Positions 34,767-45,919 of a stretch of DNA of 64,000 nucleotides are shown here, piece by piece; position 1 is the first letter of the stretch, and each line of letters opens with the position of its first letter. Below the pieces are notes generated by a model. The model saw nothing but the letters and a program-made list of their open reading frames with translations. It did not search any database and was not told the DNA's origin. Made by a program: the position numbers and the translations under genes. The DNA is from Archegozetes longisetosus (lineage: Eukaryota > Arthropoda > Arachnida > Sarcoptiformes > Trhypochthoniidae), in assembly GCA_018873245.2 (NCBI GenBank), contig JAEMBT020000009.1, positions 12,559,112 through 12,623,111 of the forward strand. Direction: 5' to 3'.

Positions 34767-35978
34767 TTAAAAAAAGAAAAACAATATAACTAGAATGAAA
34801 ACCATAACTATTAGCTGAAAAGTAGGAAACTTAGCAGTCGGCGGATTAGTAAATAAATAATATTGCGAATAGAGTGATTTGTTAATTATATCAACAACAA
34901 CAATATAAAAGAACAAAACAACCAATTGAACCAAATGATACAATTTGAGAGCATATACAAGTTTGGACAAAGCAATTTGAAGTTTAGTATGACAACCAAC
35001 AGTATTGATAGTACTTATCCAACTGAGATCAGAATAAAACTTTAATTCATTATTCACATCATAGAATCTGCATGGATTGACAACTGTTTTAGTGCAACAG
35101 CTAAATGGCACGTCATATCCATACCATACTCCATCTCTATTATAAGTGTCATTAGTTGTGTACTTTATCACACTCGAACCAAAGCGTCTGAAATACCATA
35201 TCCAATCAGCATTATCACTATCTATAGTTCCAACCAATGAAATCTGAAACCAATCGGAATAGCTATAGGAGCCACAACAAGAGAAAAACCATTGAATGGT
35301 ATCAATGAGGATCTTGGAATGTAGATGTGTGGTATATAGACGCATAGTTTTGATGATAGCATATGGGATCATATTATTTAAATCAGAGAACTCAGCATAA
35401 CTCAAATATATAATTAGTACCAAAATAAATCCAAGAGCTTTTAACGCGTATGAAACATTATCTATTGGCCGAACACTACTCACTACACCTTTGTCTTCAA
35501 TAGTTCGATACTTGAGAATCTTCCAAAACCCAAACAAACAGATGACTGTTGTGGAAAGCCATGTAATTGACATACAAAGTGGAAGAGTTGCAATGATATA
35601 ATCATTATCAAATAGTTTGGAATAATCACTTAGAATATAATAAACAACCATTGCAAAAATAAGTTCTCCAAAAGCAAGCAATACTAAGATTATTGACACA
35701 ATATTAACAATTGAAGCATACACAAGTCTCGATTCTTTATTAACTACAAATTCTCCTCCAGTCAAATGAGTATGTCTTAGCTCTCCATTAGAATCTTCAA
35801 CTACTCCTTTCAATCGATTAATAGCCGCTTTAGTTTTATTAACTTTTTTCTTAACATCAACTGAAGTTTCAACGATTACATTTTTGGTCTTTAATTTTAC
35901 AGTACTTTTAGGTCTTGCCTCAGGTTTTAATGGCTTCTTGTCAGCTATAAAAGTTGAATCCTCTTCTTGTGGAGACAT
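34767..35978 (-). CDS. Peripherin-like tetraspanin, single exon
   Basis: A 403-aa ORF. A Lys-rich cytoplasmic N-terminus (~80 aa) is followed by TM1 (about 86-116), TM2 (127-153) and TM3 (176-195). The large extracellular loop (~197-340) has the tetraspanin CCG at 234-236, then WFQIS, DVPFSCC (289-295), C303 and GC (328-329). TM4 is at about 345-365. The SDWFQI and VPFSCC blocks are those of the peripherin/ROM1 branch, which organises membrane discs and microdomains. An extra very hydrophobic stretch (FQLIVMVFILVILFFFF) ends the protein, which tetraspanins normally lack. It converges on ABCF2. Confidence 0.85.
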   Translation of the reverse strand: MSPQEEDSTFIADKKPLKPEARPKSTVKLKTKNVIVETSVDVKKKVNKTKAAINRLKGVVEDSNGELRHTHLTGGEFVVNKESRLVYASIVNIVSIILVLLAFGELIFAMVVYYILSDYSKLFDNDYIIATLPLCMSITWLSTTVICLFGFWKILKYRTIEDKGVVSSVRPIDNVSYALKALGFILVLIIYLSYAEFSDLNNMIPYAIIKTMRLYTTHLHSKILIDTIQWFFSCCGSYSYSDWFQISLVGTIDSDNADWIWYFRRFGSSVIKYTTNDTYNRDGVWYGYDVPFSCCTKTVVNPCRFYDVNNELKFYSDLSWISTINTVGCHTKLQIALSKLVYALKLYHLVQLVVLFFYIVVVDIINKSLYSQYYLFTNPPTAKFPTFQLIVMVFILVILFFFF

Positions 35979-36662
35979 TTCGAAGCTATAGTCTTCAAGA
36001 AATAATTATCTAATTCTGAACATTCGGTATGGCTTTCAGGAATTGAGTGAAAAATCAAACTTCTCTCAACTTGAACATAAGTCTCAGAAAATTTGAATTG
36101 AGTTGTAATTTTGAAGTATTTATTAGTTGATTGTTGTTGAGCGTGATTTTGAATTTGACACAATCAGGTAAAAAACGGATTAATTATATTACTATTACTA
36201 TTAATTTCTTACAGGACTTGAATCCTAGAAAACATTTCAGGCGCTTAAGACTCAACAAAGTAAGACTAAATTACTATATGAAAAACTGTTGCCAACAATA
36301 ACTTCTGCTAAAATGGGTTTCATCTGATCTATTCTGAACGATAGAGAAAAGGAGCTAATAAATGATTCTTATTAGATTGATAAGATGCCGATATTCTGCA
36401 AACGAAAATCACAAATTAACACTAATTTAGAAATATTCTCAATTTTATTAGTCTTTGAAATTCGGTTTAATATAAAGACAAGACTAATAGTTATCATAAA
36501 AATAAAAGTCAATGAATTATGGTTTAAAAACTATAAATAAAATAGATTTGAAATGAAAATTATTAACAAATCAGTTAGAAAAATGCTTCAGAAGTTGTGT
36601 ATGGAATCAGAGTATAATATATGAATTAATGCATACTTGAAGTAATTTTAGATCGAAACAAA
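35979..36662. other. Spacer between tetraspanin and shugoshin
   Basis: Upstream region of the tetraspanin (minus) and downstream region of shugoshin (minus). AT-rich, no gene recognised. Confidence 0.4.
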
Positions 36663-38409
36663 TTAGTTTTTGGACCATTCGCTATCTCCACGACGAATCT
36701 TTCTGTAAAACAATTTTAAAGTCATAATTAGATTACAATTTGATATGAAATGATTTAAACAATAAATAATAAATTATAGAAATCAACTTAAAATATACTA
36801 TAGTGAAACATCTCTAAGTTATAGTTAAGGGTTTTTAATATTGATTAAAAACCCTTAAGTGGGTGGATTTGACTGAATAGAAGATAATAATACCGATTAA
36901 GTGGAGGTTCTTTATAAGAAACAGGTAAGCGGTTTCTACGACTATAACTCGTCGACTGATTACTGGCATCGCTCAAGTCAGAATTGTCAGAATTAACAGA
37001 TTTAGTGCTGCACTTCTTGCGTTTCTTTTGGGTAGTGTTCATACTGTTAGTATCATTAGAGTTGTTGCCAATTGAACTGGTCTTAGTCTTAGAGTCACAT
37101 TTAGATATTGAACTCTTGCGACCATTGGTTCTATTGTCGAAGACATTCTGTATGTTTTTCAGTGAACAACGACTTGCTAAAGGACTATACGGTCTAGTGA
37201 TCGAAGAAATACGTTTGGATGCTCTTTGATTCATATTTACAGTACTTTTTCGAAGAGGATATAAAGGAGTAGAAGTTGAAATGGCATTAGATTCTTCGTC
37301 AGTGACTGTTGTCTCCAAATCATGAATAGTTAGTTGAGGTGAAGCTTCAAATGGACTACTTGTAGATGGTGTTAAACTACTAGATTGATCACTTTTATTT
37401 ATAATACTATCGCAATCAAAATTGAAGATTGATGGTGTCCCAAAATGATCTACTTGGAAATTTGGGGTTAGTTCGTATTGAGAGTGTGATGATTTGTTGC
37501 TAGTTCGTGTTGGAGTATTCAATATAGTGTTAGTTGAGTTTTGTTTCAGTGTAGTGTTATTAGTAGTGTTGTTAACTGTATTTGTAGTGCTACTAATAGT
37601 GTTGTTAACTGTATTTGTAGTGCCATTAATAGTGTTATTTATCGTAGTACTAATATTAATGTCACTAATAGTGTCACTTATTATCCTCTCATTTGACAAC
37701 TCTTCTATTACACTTAAATTTGTATAATTATTATGATATAAACGATCTATTCTCTTATATGACGACTGTCTACGAATTTGATATACTTGCTCTGCACTTT
37801 TAGAGACACTAGTTTTGTTGTTATTACTATCTTTGATGGAGTCGTTAGCTAGATTGTCTTCGTTTGTATTTCGCTCTATTATTCGTCCTATATCAGTACT
37901 GATTTTTGAAATCATTTCGTTGTAACAAGCACGCGATTTTGCTAATAATTGTTCCATTTTCTTGTGCTCGCTTTTCATTGTTTCCATTATTGGCATCAAT
38001 TCTGTACTTATAGTCTATTAAATGATAAAATTACATAAATAAATAAATATAAGCATCAAATTTAAGAGCAAACAAGACTCACATTATTAGTGTTATGTCT
38101 TTGTTGAGGCATTAGATCAATTAACTTTCTAAAAATATCAATTTTTTCGTTTTTCAAAACTTCAATTTGTGACAAAAGACTTGCATTTTCTTCAACTAAT
38201 TCCTTATTTTTAAGACTGAGTGCAATATACTTATCTTCAATTAATTTTCCTGAAAAGAAAGAAAATAAAGAAAGGAATTGCGAGATAAATAAAATAGAAA
38301 ATGAAAACCAAATAAATGACATACTAGCAAATCTTTCATTCCTCCTCAACTTAATCTTAGCTTTAATCAAATTACGATTTCTAAAAACAAATTTACTTTT
38401 TTTCTTCAT
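36663..38409 (-). CDS. SGO: Shugoshin (centromeric cohesin protector)
   Basis: Exons 38409-38325, 38249-38083, 38014-36894 and 36702-36663 (470 aa, phases consistent). The N-terminal basic helix is followed by a coiled coil (RKLIEDKYIALSLKNKELVE and onward), which in shugoshins dimerises and binds PP2A-B56. A long low-complexity Ser/Thr/Asn middle follows. The C-terminus reads RLPVSYKEPPLN joined across the last intron to RKIRRGDSEW, which is the shugoshin C-terminal box that binds phosphorylated H2A at centromeres. The tiny last exon supplies KIRRGD, the decisive part of the motif. The middle carries a Thr/Asn repeat (NNTINGTT, TNTVNNT). The family keeps PP2A at centromeres to protect cohesin. 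Confidence 0.9.
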
Positions 38410-39189
38410 TTTCAAGCAATTAAGTAATAAAAATATGATTAATATGTAATTATTTTATTTGATTCACTTGTCGACATTTTTAAATGTTAAACATCCTCAT
38501 ATGATTGGTTGAAAAGACCAAACTATTAGTCAATCAGATGCGCTACAACTGAACTGAAATATACTTTTAAATTGAACTGAAGCTGTAATGCTATAGTAGT
38601 GCTATCTGTCGTCAACAATATCTTACATTAAGCTTACATCAAAATAGTTATTAAATAACTTATAAACTTTTCTCATTACAAGCAAAATATTACGCACAGT
38701 TTCAATAATACAGCAAATAATTTATGTTTTCTTTAACGTAAACATTTCTAATCTATAATTTCAATCATCAAACTGCTAATCATTAAGAATTAGGTTTTGA
38801 ACTAAACTTTTCCTTCAACTAAAACAGTTTGAACTACAGTTTGACTATTTGGCATTGATTACAACTTTTTAGTTTTTATAGTACATTCTCAGCGAAAAGG
38901 ATGTAAAAGATCTTAAAAAACATATAAAGGATCTTAAAAAAACATGTAAAAGACTTTTTAAAAAACATAATTGTTTAGTGCATAAGTTGGATTAACTACA
39001 AAAACATCAAGTTATCGATCAGGTTTTGAAAATTTGTAAAAGAGTCTGATTTCATCTCTCACATAAAAACATTGATTGACCCATAGAAATACTTGTATTT
39101 GTTTCCTCAAAGAATAATAGCCTCAATTTAAATCTTAAAGTATCTACTCTGTTCCTAATAAATAGTAGTCAAGTTAGAATGTTTCTAGT
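38410..39189. other. Spacer upstream of shugoshin
   Basis: AT-rich. A short tandem of GATCTTAAAAAACAT(A/G)TAAA near 38908-38960 is the only structure seen. No gene. Confidence 0.4.
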
Positions 39190-39375
39190 GGGGGGTCAAA
39201 TCACATATTCAATTTGATTTAATAAATACTATTTAGATTAAAATCTATTGAGTTATAGTTTCAAGTTTATATTATGAGTACTTTTATTTTATTATTTTGC
39301 AATTGTAATAAATTAAGAAAATTCCATATTAAAAAATATGCAAAATTTTCAGTTGAGTGGGGGGGATGACTGCGC
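39190..39375 (+). repeat. Dispersed repeat G, copy 1 (G-run bounded)
   Basis: It is bounded by runs of G (GTGGGGGG at 39190 and GTGGGGGGG near 39356). It shares AAAATCTATTGA..TATAGTTT, ATTTTATTATT and AAATTAAGAAAA with 41660-41875. The two copies have the same orientation and bracket the obstructor-like gene. Confidence 0.6.
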
Positions 39376-39725
39376 ACCCTCGACCTCTTACTTAGCTACA
39401 GTTAACAAATGCAGATCAGGATTTTTTCATGTAAGTAAAAAACATTATTGAAAACAATAATTCCTTCAAAAAAGACCAGTTTGAGATTTAATTACATGTT
39501 TATAATTAAGTTTCAAGTTTTCAAAACGTTTAGTTATTAGTTCAAGAGATATCGTGCACAACATCTGAAAATAAATTATTTCTAATGCTAATTAGAATGA
39601 ATATTGTGCAAAACTTGTTGCACTCCAATTAAGTTTAACTAGGAGTTATTTTTTACTTAACACAATTCGCTAGTAATCTGTTATAATCTGCTAATCTCTC
39701 AAGACTAGTATAGTTGAAGGAGAAA

Positions 39726-39945
39726 ATTTTGAATATTTAATAAGTTAGCTGATTGCCAAAAAAGAGAATACTTCATAACTTAATTCAATGGTATAGAATT
39801 GAATATTTGATAAGTTGAATGGTGTAGAAGAGAATAATTGATAAGTTGAATAGTACAGAAGTGAATATTTGATAAGTTAATTGAATGCCAAAAAGAGAAT
39901 ATTTCATAAGATAATTGAATGCCAAAAATGGTGTAGAAATTCCGC
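39726..39945 (+). repeat. Tandem repeat, ~31-36-bp unit
   Basis: About six imperfect units of GAATATTTGATAAGTTGAAT plus GGTGTAGAA or GCCAAAAAGA run in tandem. They open ORFs of about 70-80 aa on the minus strand that are repeat artefacts. Confidence 0.75.
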
Positions 39946-40420
39946 GAATTGACTCTCCCAATCGAGAATTGAAGGTCGAAAAAAGAAAATAAATCAAACA
40001 AATAGGAAAGGAAAGAAGTAATAGTATCCACGCCTGTAGAATCTTCTATCCAACAAGTTTTGACTGGACGGCAGGTAAGAGTCCTTGGAATAAGAATTCA
40101 AGCAAATGAAGTTGAGTTAAGCCCAGATCGACATCACGTATTGATCTATATTTGAAAAAATAAAGCAGAAAAAAGTGGAACAAATTAAGGACGACTGACC
40201 GCATACCTGCTCTCTTGCTCTAATTATCTTTTATCAGACATTTAACATAAGGCAGTGTATATCGTAACCATTGATTGCTAAGCATAATTGACTGCTTCTG
40301 CATCAATACTTCGATAAATGCAAACAAGTTTTGACTTACTTTCACAAGTTGTCACAAGACCATAATACTAATAATTTATTTGTTAAGTCGAAAAATAAAC
40401 AAGAAATTAACAATTCAAAT

Positions 40421-41248
40421 ATGAGTTTAATAATATTTGTTGTATTTGGCGCAGTTATATTAAGCAGTGATGTGGTGTTGGGTAAGATACGAGCAAATAT
40501 GAAGTGAATAATCAATGTGAAATTGTTTAAGAAAATCTAATTTTGAACGTACAGGTCAATATACAGGTCAAGAAATAGCTGTACCACTTCATTGTCCACC
40601 TGAGGGAATATACGCCACCCCTCATCCCAAGGCATGCGATCAGTATTATTTGTGCACTAATGGCTCTTTGACACACGAATTCTGTCCGAACGGATTGCTC
40701 TACAGTGAAACGGGACATGTCTATGGGTTCTGTGCCTATCAATGGAATGTCGATTGCAAAGGAAAACTAATACGTAAGTTTTTTGGCATTTTGCTATCAG
40801 GTTTAAACAAAAGAAAGTCAACCGATTCGAAGAATTGATTTGATGTTTAGCTCAGCCAATCAGTAGCCCGGGTTGTCCATGGCAGTTTGGCTTATTTAAT
40901 GAAGATGATAGAACTCCTTGTAATATATATTACTCCGAATGTTTGTGGGGAATCCCTGAGAGAAAAGAATGCGCACCAAAGGGACTCTTTTACGACGACA
41001 GAATCAAAGGCTGCAACTGGCCCGACAAAGTCGGATGCAGTAGTGAATCGCTCCTTGGCTTCAAGTGCCCCGTCGAAGACACCGCCAACAAGTACTGGCC
41101 TTACCCGCGATACTTCTACAACAACAATGCGATAATCACTTGCGTCGATCACCAGCCAAGACTTATTAATTGTGCTGAAGATGAGTTAGTCGATGGCGCG
41201 TCGCTCACCTGTCAGCCTATCTATAAGGAAGACAAACGTAGACATTAA
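40421..41248 (+). CDS. Obstructor-like cuticular protein with three chitin-binding (CBM14) domains
   Basis: Exons 40421-40481, 40555-40773 and 40851-41248 give 225 aa. The signal peptide (MSLIIFVVFGAVILSSDVVL) is followed by three peritrophin-A/CBM14 modules. The first has CPPEGIYATPHPKACDQYYL and a six-cysteine pattern ending in VDCKG. The second (CPWQFGLF...CAPKGLFYD) ends VGC. The third (CPVEDTANKYWPYPRY) ends at the last Cys before the basic tail. Size and three-domain layout fit the CPAP3/obstructor family, secreted proteins that organise chitin in cuticle and trachea. AATAAA follows at about 41308. It lies just upstream of a chitin deacetylase in the same direction, a plausible functional neighbourhood. 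Confidence 0.9.
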
Positions 41249-42144
41249 CCAATGCTCAGTTCTTATTAATTGATGCCATCTTTCTATTGTTTGTTAAGAA
41301 TCGTTTGAATAAAATCTTATGAGAAAATAGAGTTATTTTTTATTGTAATAATTACAGAACTATTCGGAAGCTCATCACGAAAAGCATTGATTGAATTTAA
41401 AGCAATTAAGGTGTTGCAAAGCTATAAATTAAAGCCATAATAATAGAGAACATGTTATTATAGCGCATAAGAGTGTATGTCCTACAAAGCAAATCGAGTG
41501 AGAATTTGAATTTAGGAATGACTGCTAAATCTGGCGTAAACATCGATAACTCAAATCGTGTAACATCTAGCCTTTTAGCTGTAGATTCGGTAGTTCGCTA
41601 AAGCCTGTTATTGCAGTTTCGCTCACTTGTTTGTACCAGTGACGAGGTTAGGACAATTCGAGTAGGGGGGAGCGCAAAGTCGGCAGCTACCAATCATACC
41701 TAATACATACTTTTCTAATTAAAACCTATTAAAACTTATTAAAATCTATTGAACTATAGTTTTAAATCTGAACTACAAATATTTAATTTAATTTTATTAA
41801 TCAGAACAAATTAAGAAAAGTTCATATTGAAAGATATAAAACTTAGTCGGTCAAGAGTAGGGGGGATGTAGAGAGAACAGGCTTGGCCACAAGTACTGGT
41901 ATTCACATTATAGGTTCATTAAGTGTTCCAATGGTAGGCTTGTTTCTTATTAAAACCAATTGAATCGTATTAAAGTGTCAGTGCGTGACCAGCGATCAGG
42001 GCTGTCATTGTGTGCTTTGCGCACCACTTCCAGACATAAAATCCAAATAACTCTCTTGCCCTTAATACTGATAAAGAACTCTTCTTAAACTTGCAGTCAT
42101 TGCTGTCATTGTCTTTATTTATTTATAAAATTAAATATAAAGGA
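41249..42144. other. Intergenic region with dispersed repeat G copy 2
   Basis: About 41660-41875 matches 39190-39375 (bounded by AGTAGGGGGGAG and AGTAGGGGGGATG). The rest is AT-rich upstream sequence of the chitin deacetylase. No gene. Confidence 0.55.
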
Positions 42145-45100
42145 ATGAATATTTTTAGAATTTCACATAGCTTCCAATTTTGGTTATTTTGTTTTCTTAT
42201 ATTCATCTCATTCGTTTCCAGTGCTGATGATGATGAAGATGGTAAGTCTTTTAATGAATTTTTACCTGAACTTTTTCAAGGTCAACATTAGTTATAACTG
42301 ATCAGATCAAATGTTTAGTTAATTCTTAATAAACTTATAATAAGCTTTTAATCAACTTTAAGTCAACCTTTTGACCAATTTTTTAATCATTAACTCTTGA
42401 GAGTTTAATTACATTTACTTACCTCTGAGTCAATTCTTGCTTAAAGTGTTTTTGATTAATTAATCGCATTTGAAAGAACATTAACTAAAATTTGTTATAG
42501 AAATGAGTTTTAGTAACCAAAAATTTAGTCTAACCTAATAAAATAATAATCTAAAAATTTAAGTTTGATCTTATTGACACTCAGAGATTTCTAAAGCTGA
42601 AAATTAAAGAATAATTAACATTTATTTATAAATTATTATCAAAAAGTTATTGATCATCAGCTAACCTAACCTAATATGACCTAACCTAAACTTCAACTTA
42701 CATTAAAATTATATCCTGAGTGAGTTAGATGCTTCTTATCAATAGAATCAATGAACTGAAAAACAATCTAAGGAAAGACTCTTAAGGAAGTTATCAAAAT
42801 TTGCAATTTATCAAAAACTATTTATAATTTATTATTGATTGTTTGAGAGATAAACTAAACTTTATTATTGATAATTTATAGATATAATGAGCTAAATCTC
42901 AAATAAGCATTTATACAATTTATTTAAAGTATCATTAATTTATTTATTTTAGTTTTATTTAGATGTAAAACTGTTCAAATATTAGTTTTAGTAAAACAAG
43001 TTTGGGTTTTATGTAGATCACTACACACATACTGTATTAATCAATCAAAGCTCAATTCATTAATCGTTAGGGTTGTAATCAAATACTTCTTAAAACTTTT
43101 TAAAACTTTTTAAAACTTTTTAGTAGATTTGAAAATAATTCATAACAACTTTTGAATATTAACTTGAGAAAATTTTGTCCAAATTGGCAAAGATTTGGAT
43201 TAATAGTTTTAGATCTAGAGACATACATTTAATTATGAGATCTTATAATTAGATTATAATGTCTTTCGAGTTAACACATGAAAACAGTTCTAAGACATGA
43301 AAACATTATCAACTATCGTCAACCCTATTAATGACAAAAATATTTTGAACTACAAATTACCTGGACTAATGAGAGTTAGTAAAACCACATAAACTAATGT
43401 GTTATCAATTAGTTTAAGCACTTGAAGCAATTCGTGAAGTGAATGCTATAAAATTCTATCTGTAATATTATGTCGATTAGAGATAGGGCTGTAATAACGT
43501 TCACCCAACGACATATAATATTACAGATCGTGAAGTGAGTGCTATAGAGTCCAATCTATAATGTTATATGAATTATAAATAAAACTGAGTAGCGCTGATC
43601 CAACGATACATAATATTACATAGTGAGAGGTGAGTGCTATGCAGCCCTAAATGAGAGATAGGACTGAAATGACTGACCTGACAAATAGAAAGGAGTGAAA
43701 GATGCATAAAAAGTGTAACAAGGTATTGCATAAATATGAGCAAGCTAAATCTAATCTAAACTAATTGAAAACTCAATAGGATCAGTTGATGGCGTGCCAT
43801 GTATAGACAACGGCAAATTCTACCGTAATCCTAATGCAATTGGTATAAGAGATTGTGCAAAGTACTACTGGTGCCCCAGGCAGAAAGTGCTTGAATTCAG
43901 ATGTAGTGCTGGTCTGTGGTTCGATATAGAGCGACAAATATGTGATTTTAAGTTTAAAATTGACAACTGCGAGAAATCACACGGTAAAGACAGTAGGAAA
44001 TAGGAAGTAGTTTCTGCTTATGACCTCATTTTATGATTAATTATAGACGCCAGTACTCCTCGCCCTCTCCTATCAACTGAAGAACCCATTTGCCCACAAG
44101 GACAACTCGCTTGTGCCGATAGAAAATGCCTTAATAAAGATCTATTCTGTGATGTATTACTCTTTTCTCATCTTTGTATTTCGTAATTATGGCTCACTTT
44201 TGTTATTTAGGGCCAAATTGATTGTGCCGATGCATCTGATGAGTCCTGGTGTGACCCAGAAAACGATCCCAACGCTCCTCATAGATGCGATGCCAACAAC
44301 TGCACTCTTCCTGACTGCTTCTGCAGCATTGATGGCACAATAATTCCAGGACAACTGAAGCCAGAAGAAACTCCACAGATGGTTATTCTGACTTTTGATG
44401 ACGCGGTGAACAATGAGAATTGGGAAATATATCAGAAAATATTTGCATCCAATAGAACTAATGCAAATGGATGTCCTATTTCCACTACATTCTTCCTCAG
44501 TCATGAGTACACTAATTATAGACATGTACAGAAGCTCTGGAATGATGGACATGAAATTGCTATTCACTCTATAACGTATGCAACCTTTTGATTGCATATT
44601 CAAACAGTTATATACTAACTTATCTCATAACCACTTTTCAGCCATAAACAGCCAGAACTTTGGTGGACATTCAACGCAACGATGGAAGACTGGTTCGATG
44701 AATTCGCAGGCATGGCGAACATTGTGAACCGATTTGCGGGAATACCTCTGGACGAACTTCGAGGAACTAGAGTTCCATTCTTGAGAGTTGGCTGGAATAC
44801 ACAGTTCATTATGGTTTGTTATTAAAATACAATCAAACCCGACTAACTTTGACACGCACTTAAGATAGTCAGACCCCTCTTATAGTTGACATATGATGAG
44901 CTTATTTCCTAAAGGGCTTAAGTGCCTATATTATAGGATCCGTTACTTGAGCGTCCGCTATGATCTTTACGGGGTATTATAGTATAGACACTTAAGCCCT
45001 TTTGGAAATAAGCCCTTCATATAGTTAAATGATTTTTAAAATACAATATAAAAATCACATAGAATAACATGGCTTAGTTGTACTTGATTTTAAAAAACCA

Positions 45101-45919
45101 CTTAACTACATGTCAAAGTTAGACAGGTTTGGCTATAGTTTTAGTTCACTTTTGAAACACGCTTGGACTGTTTCGAACAGATGAAAGAGTTCGGTTTTCT
45201 GTATGACTCGTCAATGGTAGCGCCACGATCTGATCCTCCTCTCTGGCCATTCACTCTCGATTACCGCATACCTCATAAATGTCACGGATCCCGACAAAGA
45301 TGTCCATCGAGATCATTTCAGGGAATGTGGGAGATGATCATGAACCCATTCGACATAGAAGTAACTAAAATGTTTGAAAATTGTACTTTATTTGATATAA
45401 TGTCTATTTAAAGGGTCACACTTGCGCTATGGTTGACAGCTGTCCAACACATCTGTCAGAAGATGAAATCTATTCAATGTTTATGGACAACTTCAATCGT
45501 CACTATAAAACTAATAGAGCGCCATTTGGTCTTTATTTTCACACCATTTGGTTTAAAGAAAAACAAAACTTTAGAGTTTTGCTTCGATTCTTAGATGACT
45601 TAATAGGAAATAAGGTTTGTTTAAAAGAAAAACTCTTCATAGCTCTAACTCTAGCAATGATTGTGTCTAGGACGTTTGGTTCGTGACAAACTACCAAGCA
45701 ATAGAATGGATGAGAACACCAACACCACTATCACAACTGAACAATTTCGAGCCATGGAAGTGCAAGAAAGACATAGAGCCAAACTTAATTGCTTGCAACC
45801 ATCCCAAGTCTTGCAAACTAGCCAGTCGTCAAGTGAAAGGAGAGCGATATTTGCATACATGCTTTGATTGCCCAGATGTCTATCCGTGGGTCAAAAATGA
45901 ATTTGGACTAGAATTTTAA
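42145..45919 (+). CDS. CDA1: Chitin deacetylase, group I (CBM14-LDLa-NodB)
   Basis: Exons 42145-42241, 43780-43983, 44047-44153, 44211-44575, 44642-44813, 45181-45360, 45414-45614 and 45671-45919 (524 aa, all phases agree). The signal peptide is followed by an acidic linker, a CBM14 domain (VPCIDNGKFYRNPNAIGIRD), an LDLa repeat (FCDGQIDCADASDESWC) and the NodB deacetylase. Catalytic motifs: TFDDAVN (197-203, base Asp), HEIAIHSITH (zinc His), RGTRVPFLRVGWN, DSSMVAP and GLYFHTIW. The C-terminus is Cys-rich (HTCFDCPDVYPW). This order marks group I (serpentine/vermiform-type) enzymes, secreted to deacetylate chitin in cuticle and trachea. The 1.5-kb first intron holds a tandem repeat and intron 5 is mostly MITE. 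Confidence 0.93.
43434..43672 (+). repeat. ~96-bp tandem repeat in chitin deacetylase intron 1
   Basis: Two full units and a partial third, each opening CGTGAAGTGAGTGCTATA (or close) and containing CATAATATTACA near their ends. Within the first unit CTGTAATATTATGTCG and CGACATATAATATTACAG are inverted, so each unit can fold. Confidence 0.75.
44828..45140. repeat. Palindromic MITE filling chitin deacetylase intron 5
   Basis: The ends are inverted: ATCAAACCCGACTAACTTTG near 44832 against CAAAGTTAGACAGGTTTGGC near 45114. An inner pair, CTTATTTCCTAAAGGGCTTA at about 44903 against TAAGCCCTTTTGGAAATAAG at about 44994, adds a second stem. It takes up most of the 367-nt intron. Confidence 0.75.

Noticed and set aside
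37494..37727. Plus-strand Val/Leu-rich ORF that looks like a membrane protein
   Set aside because: It is the antisense shadow of the Thr/Asn repeat in shugoshin.
39780..40031. Minus-strand ORFs of 70-83 aa
   Set aside because: They come from the ~31-36-bp tandem repeat and have no signal peptide or domain.
44225..44290. Hammerhead-like CTGATGAG core
   Set aside because: The sequence is coding LDLa domain in the chitin deacetylase, and the remaining ribozyme core and stems are absent.
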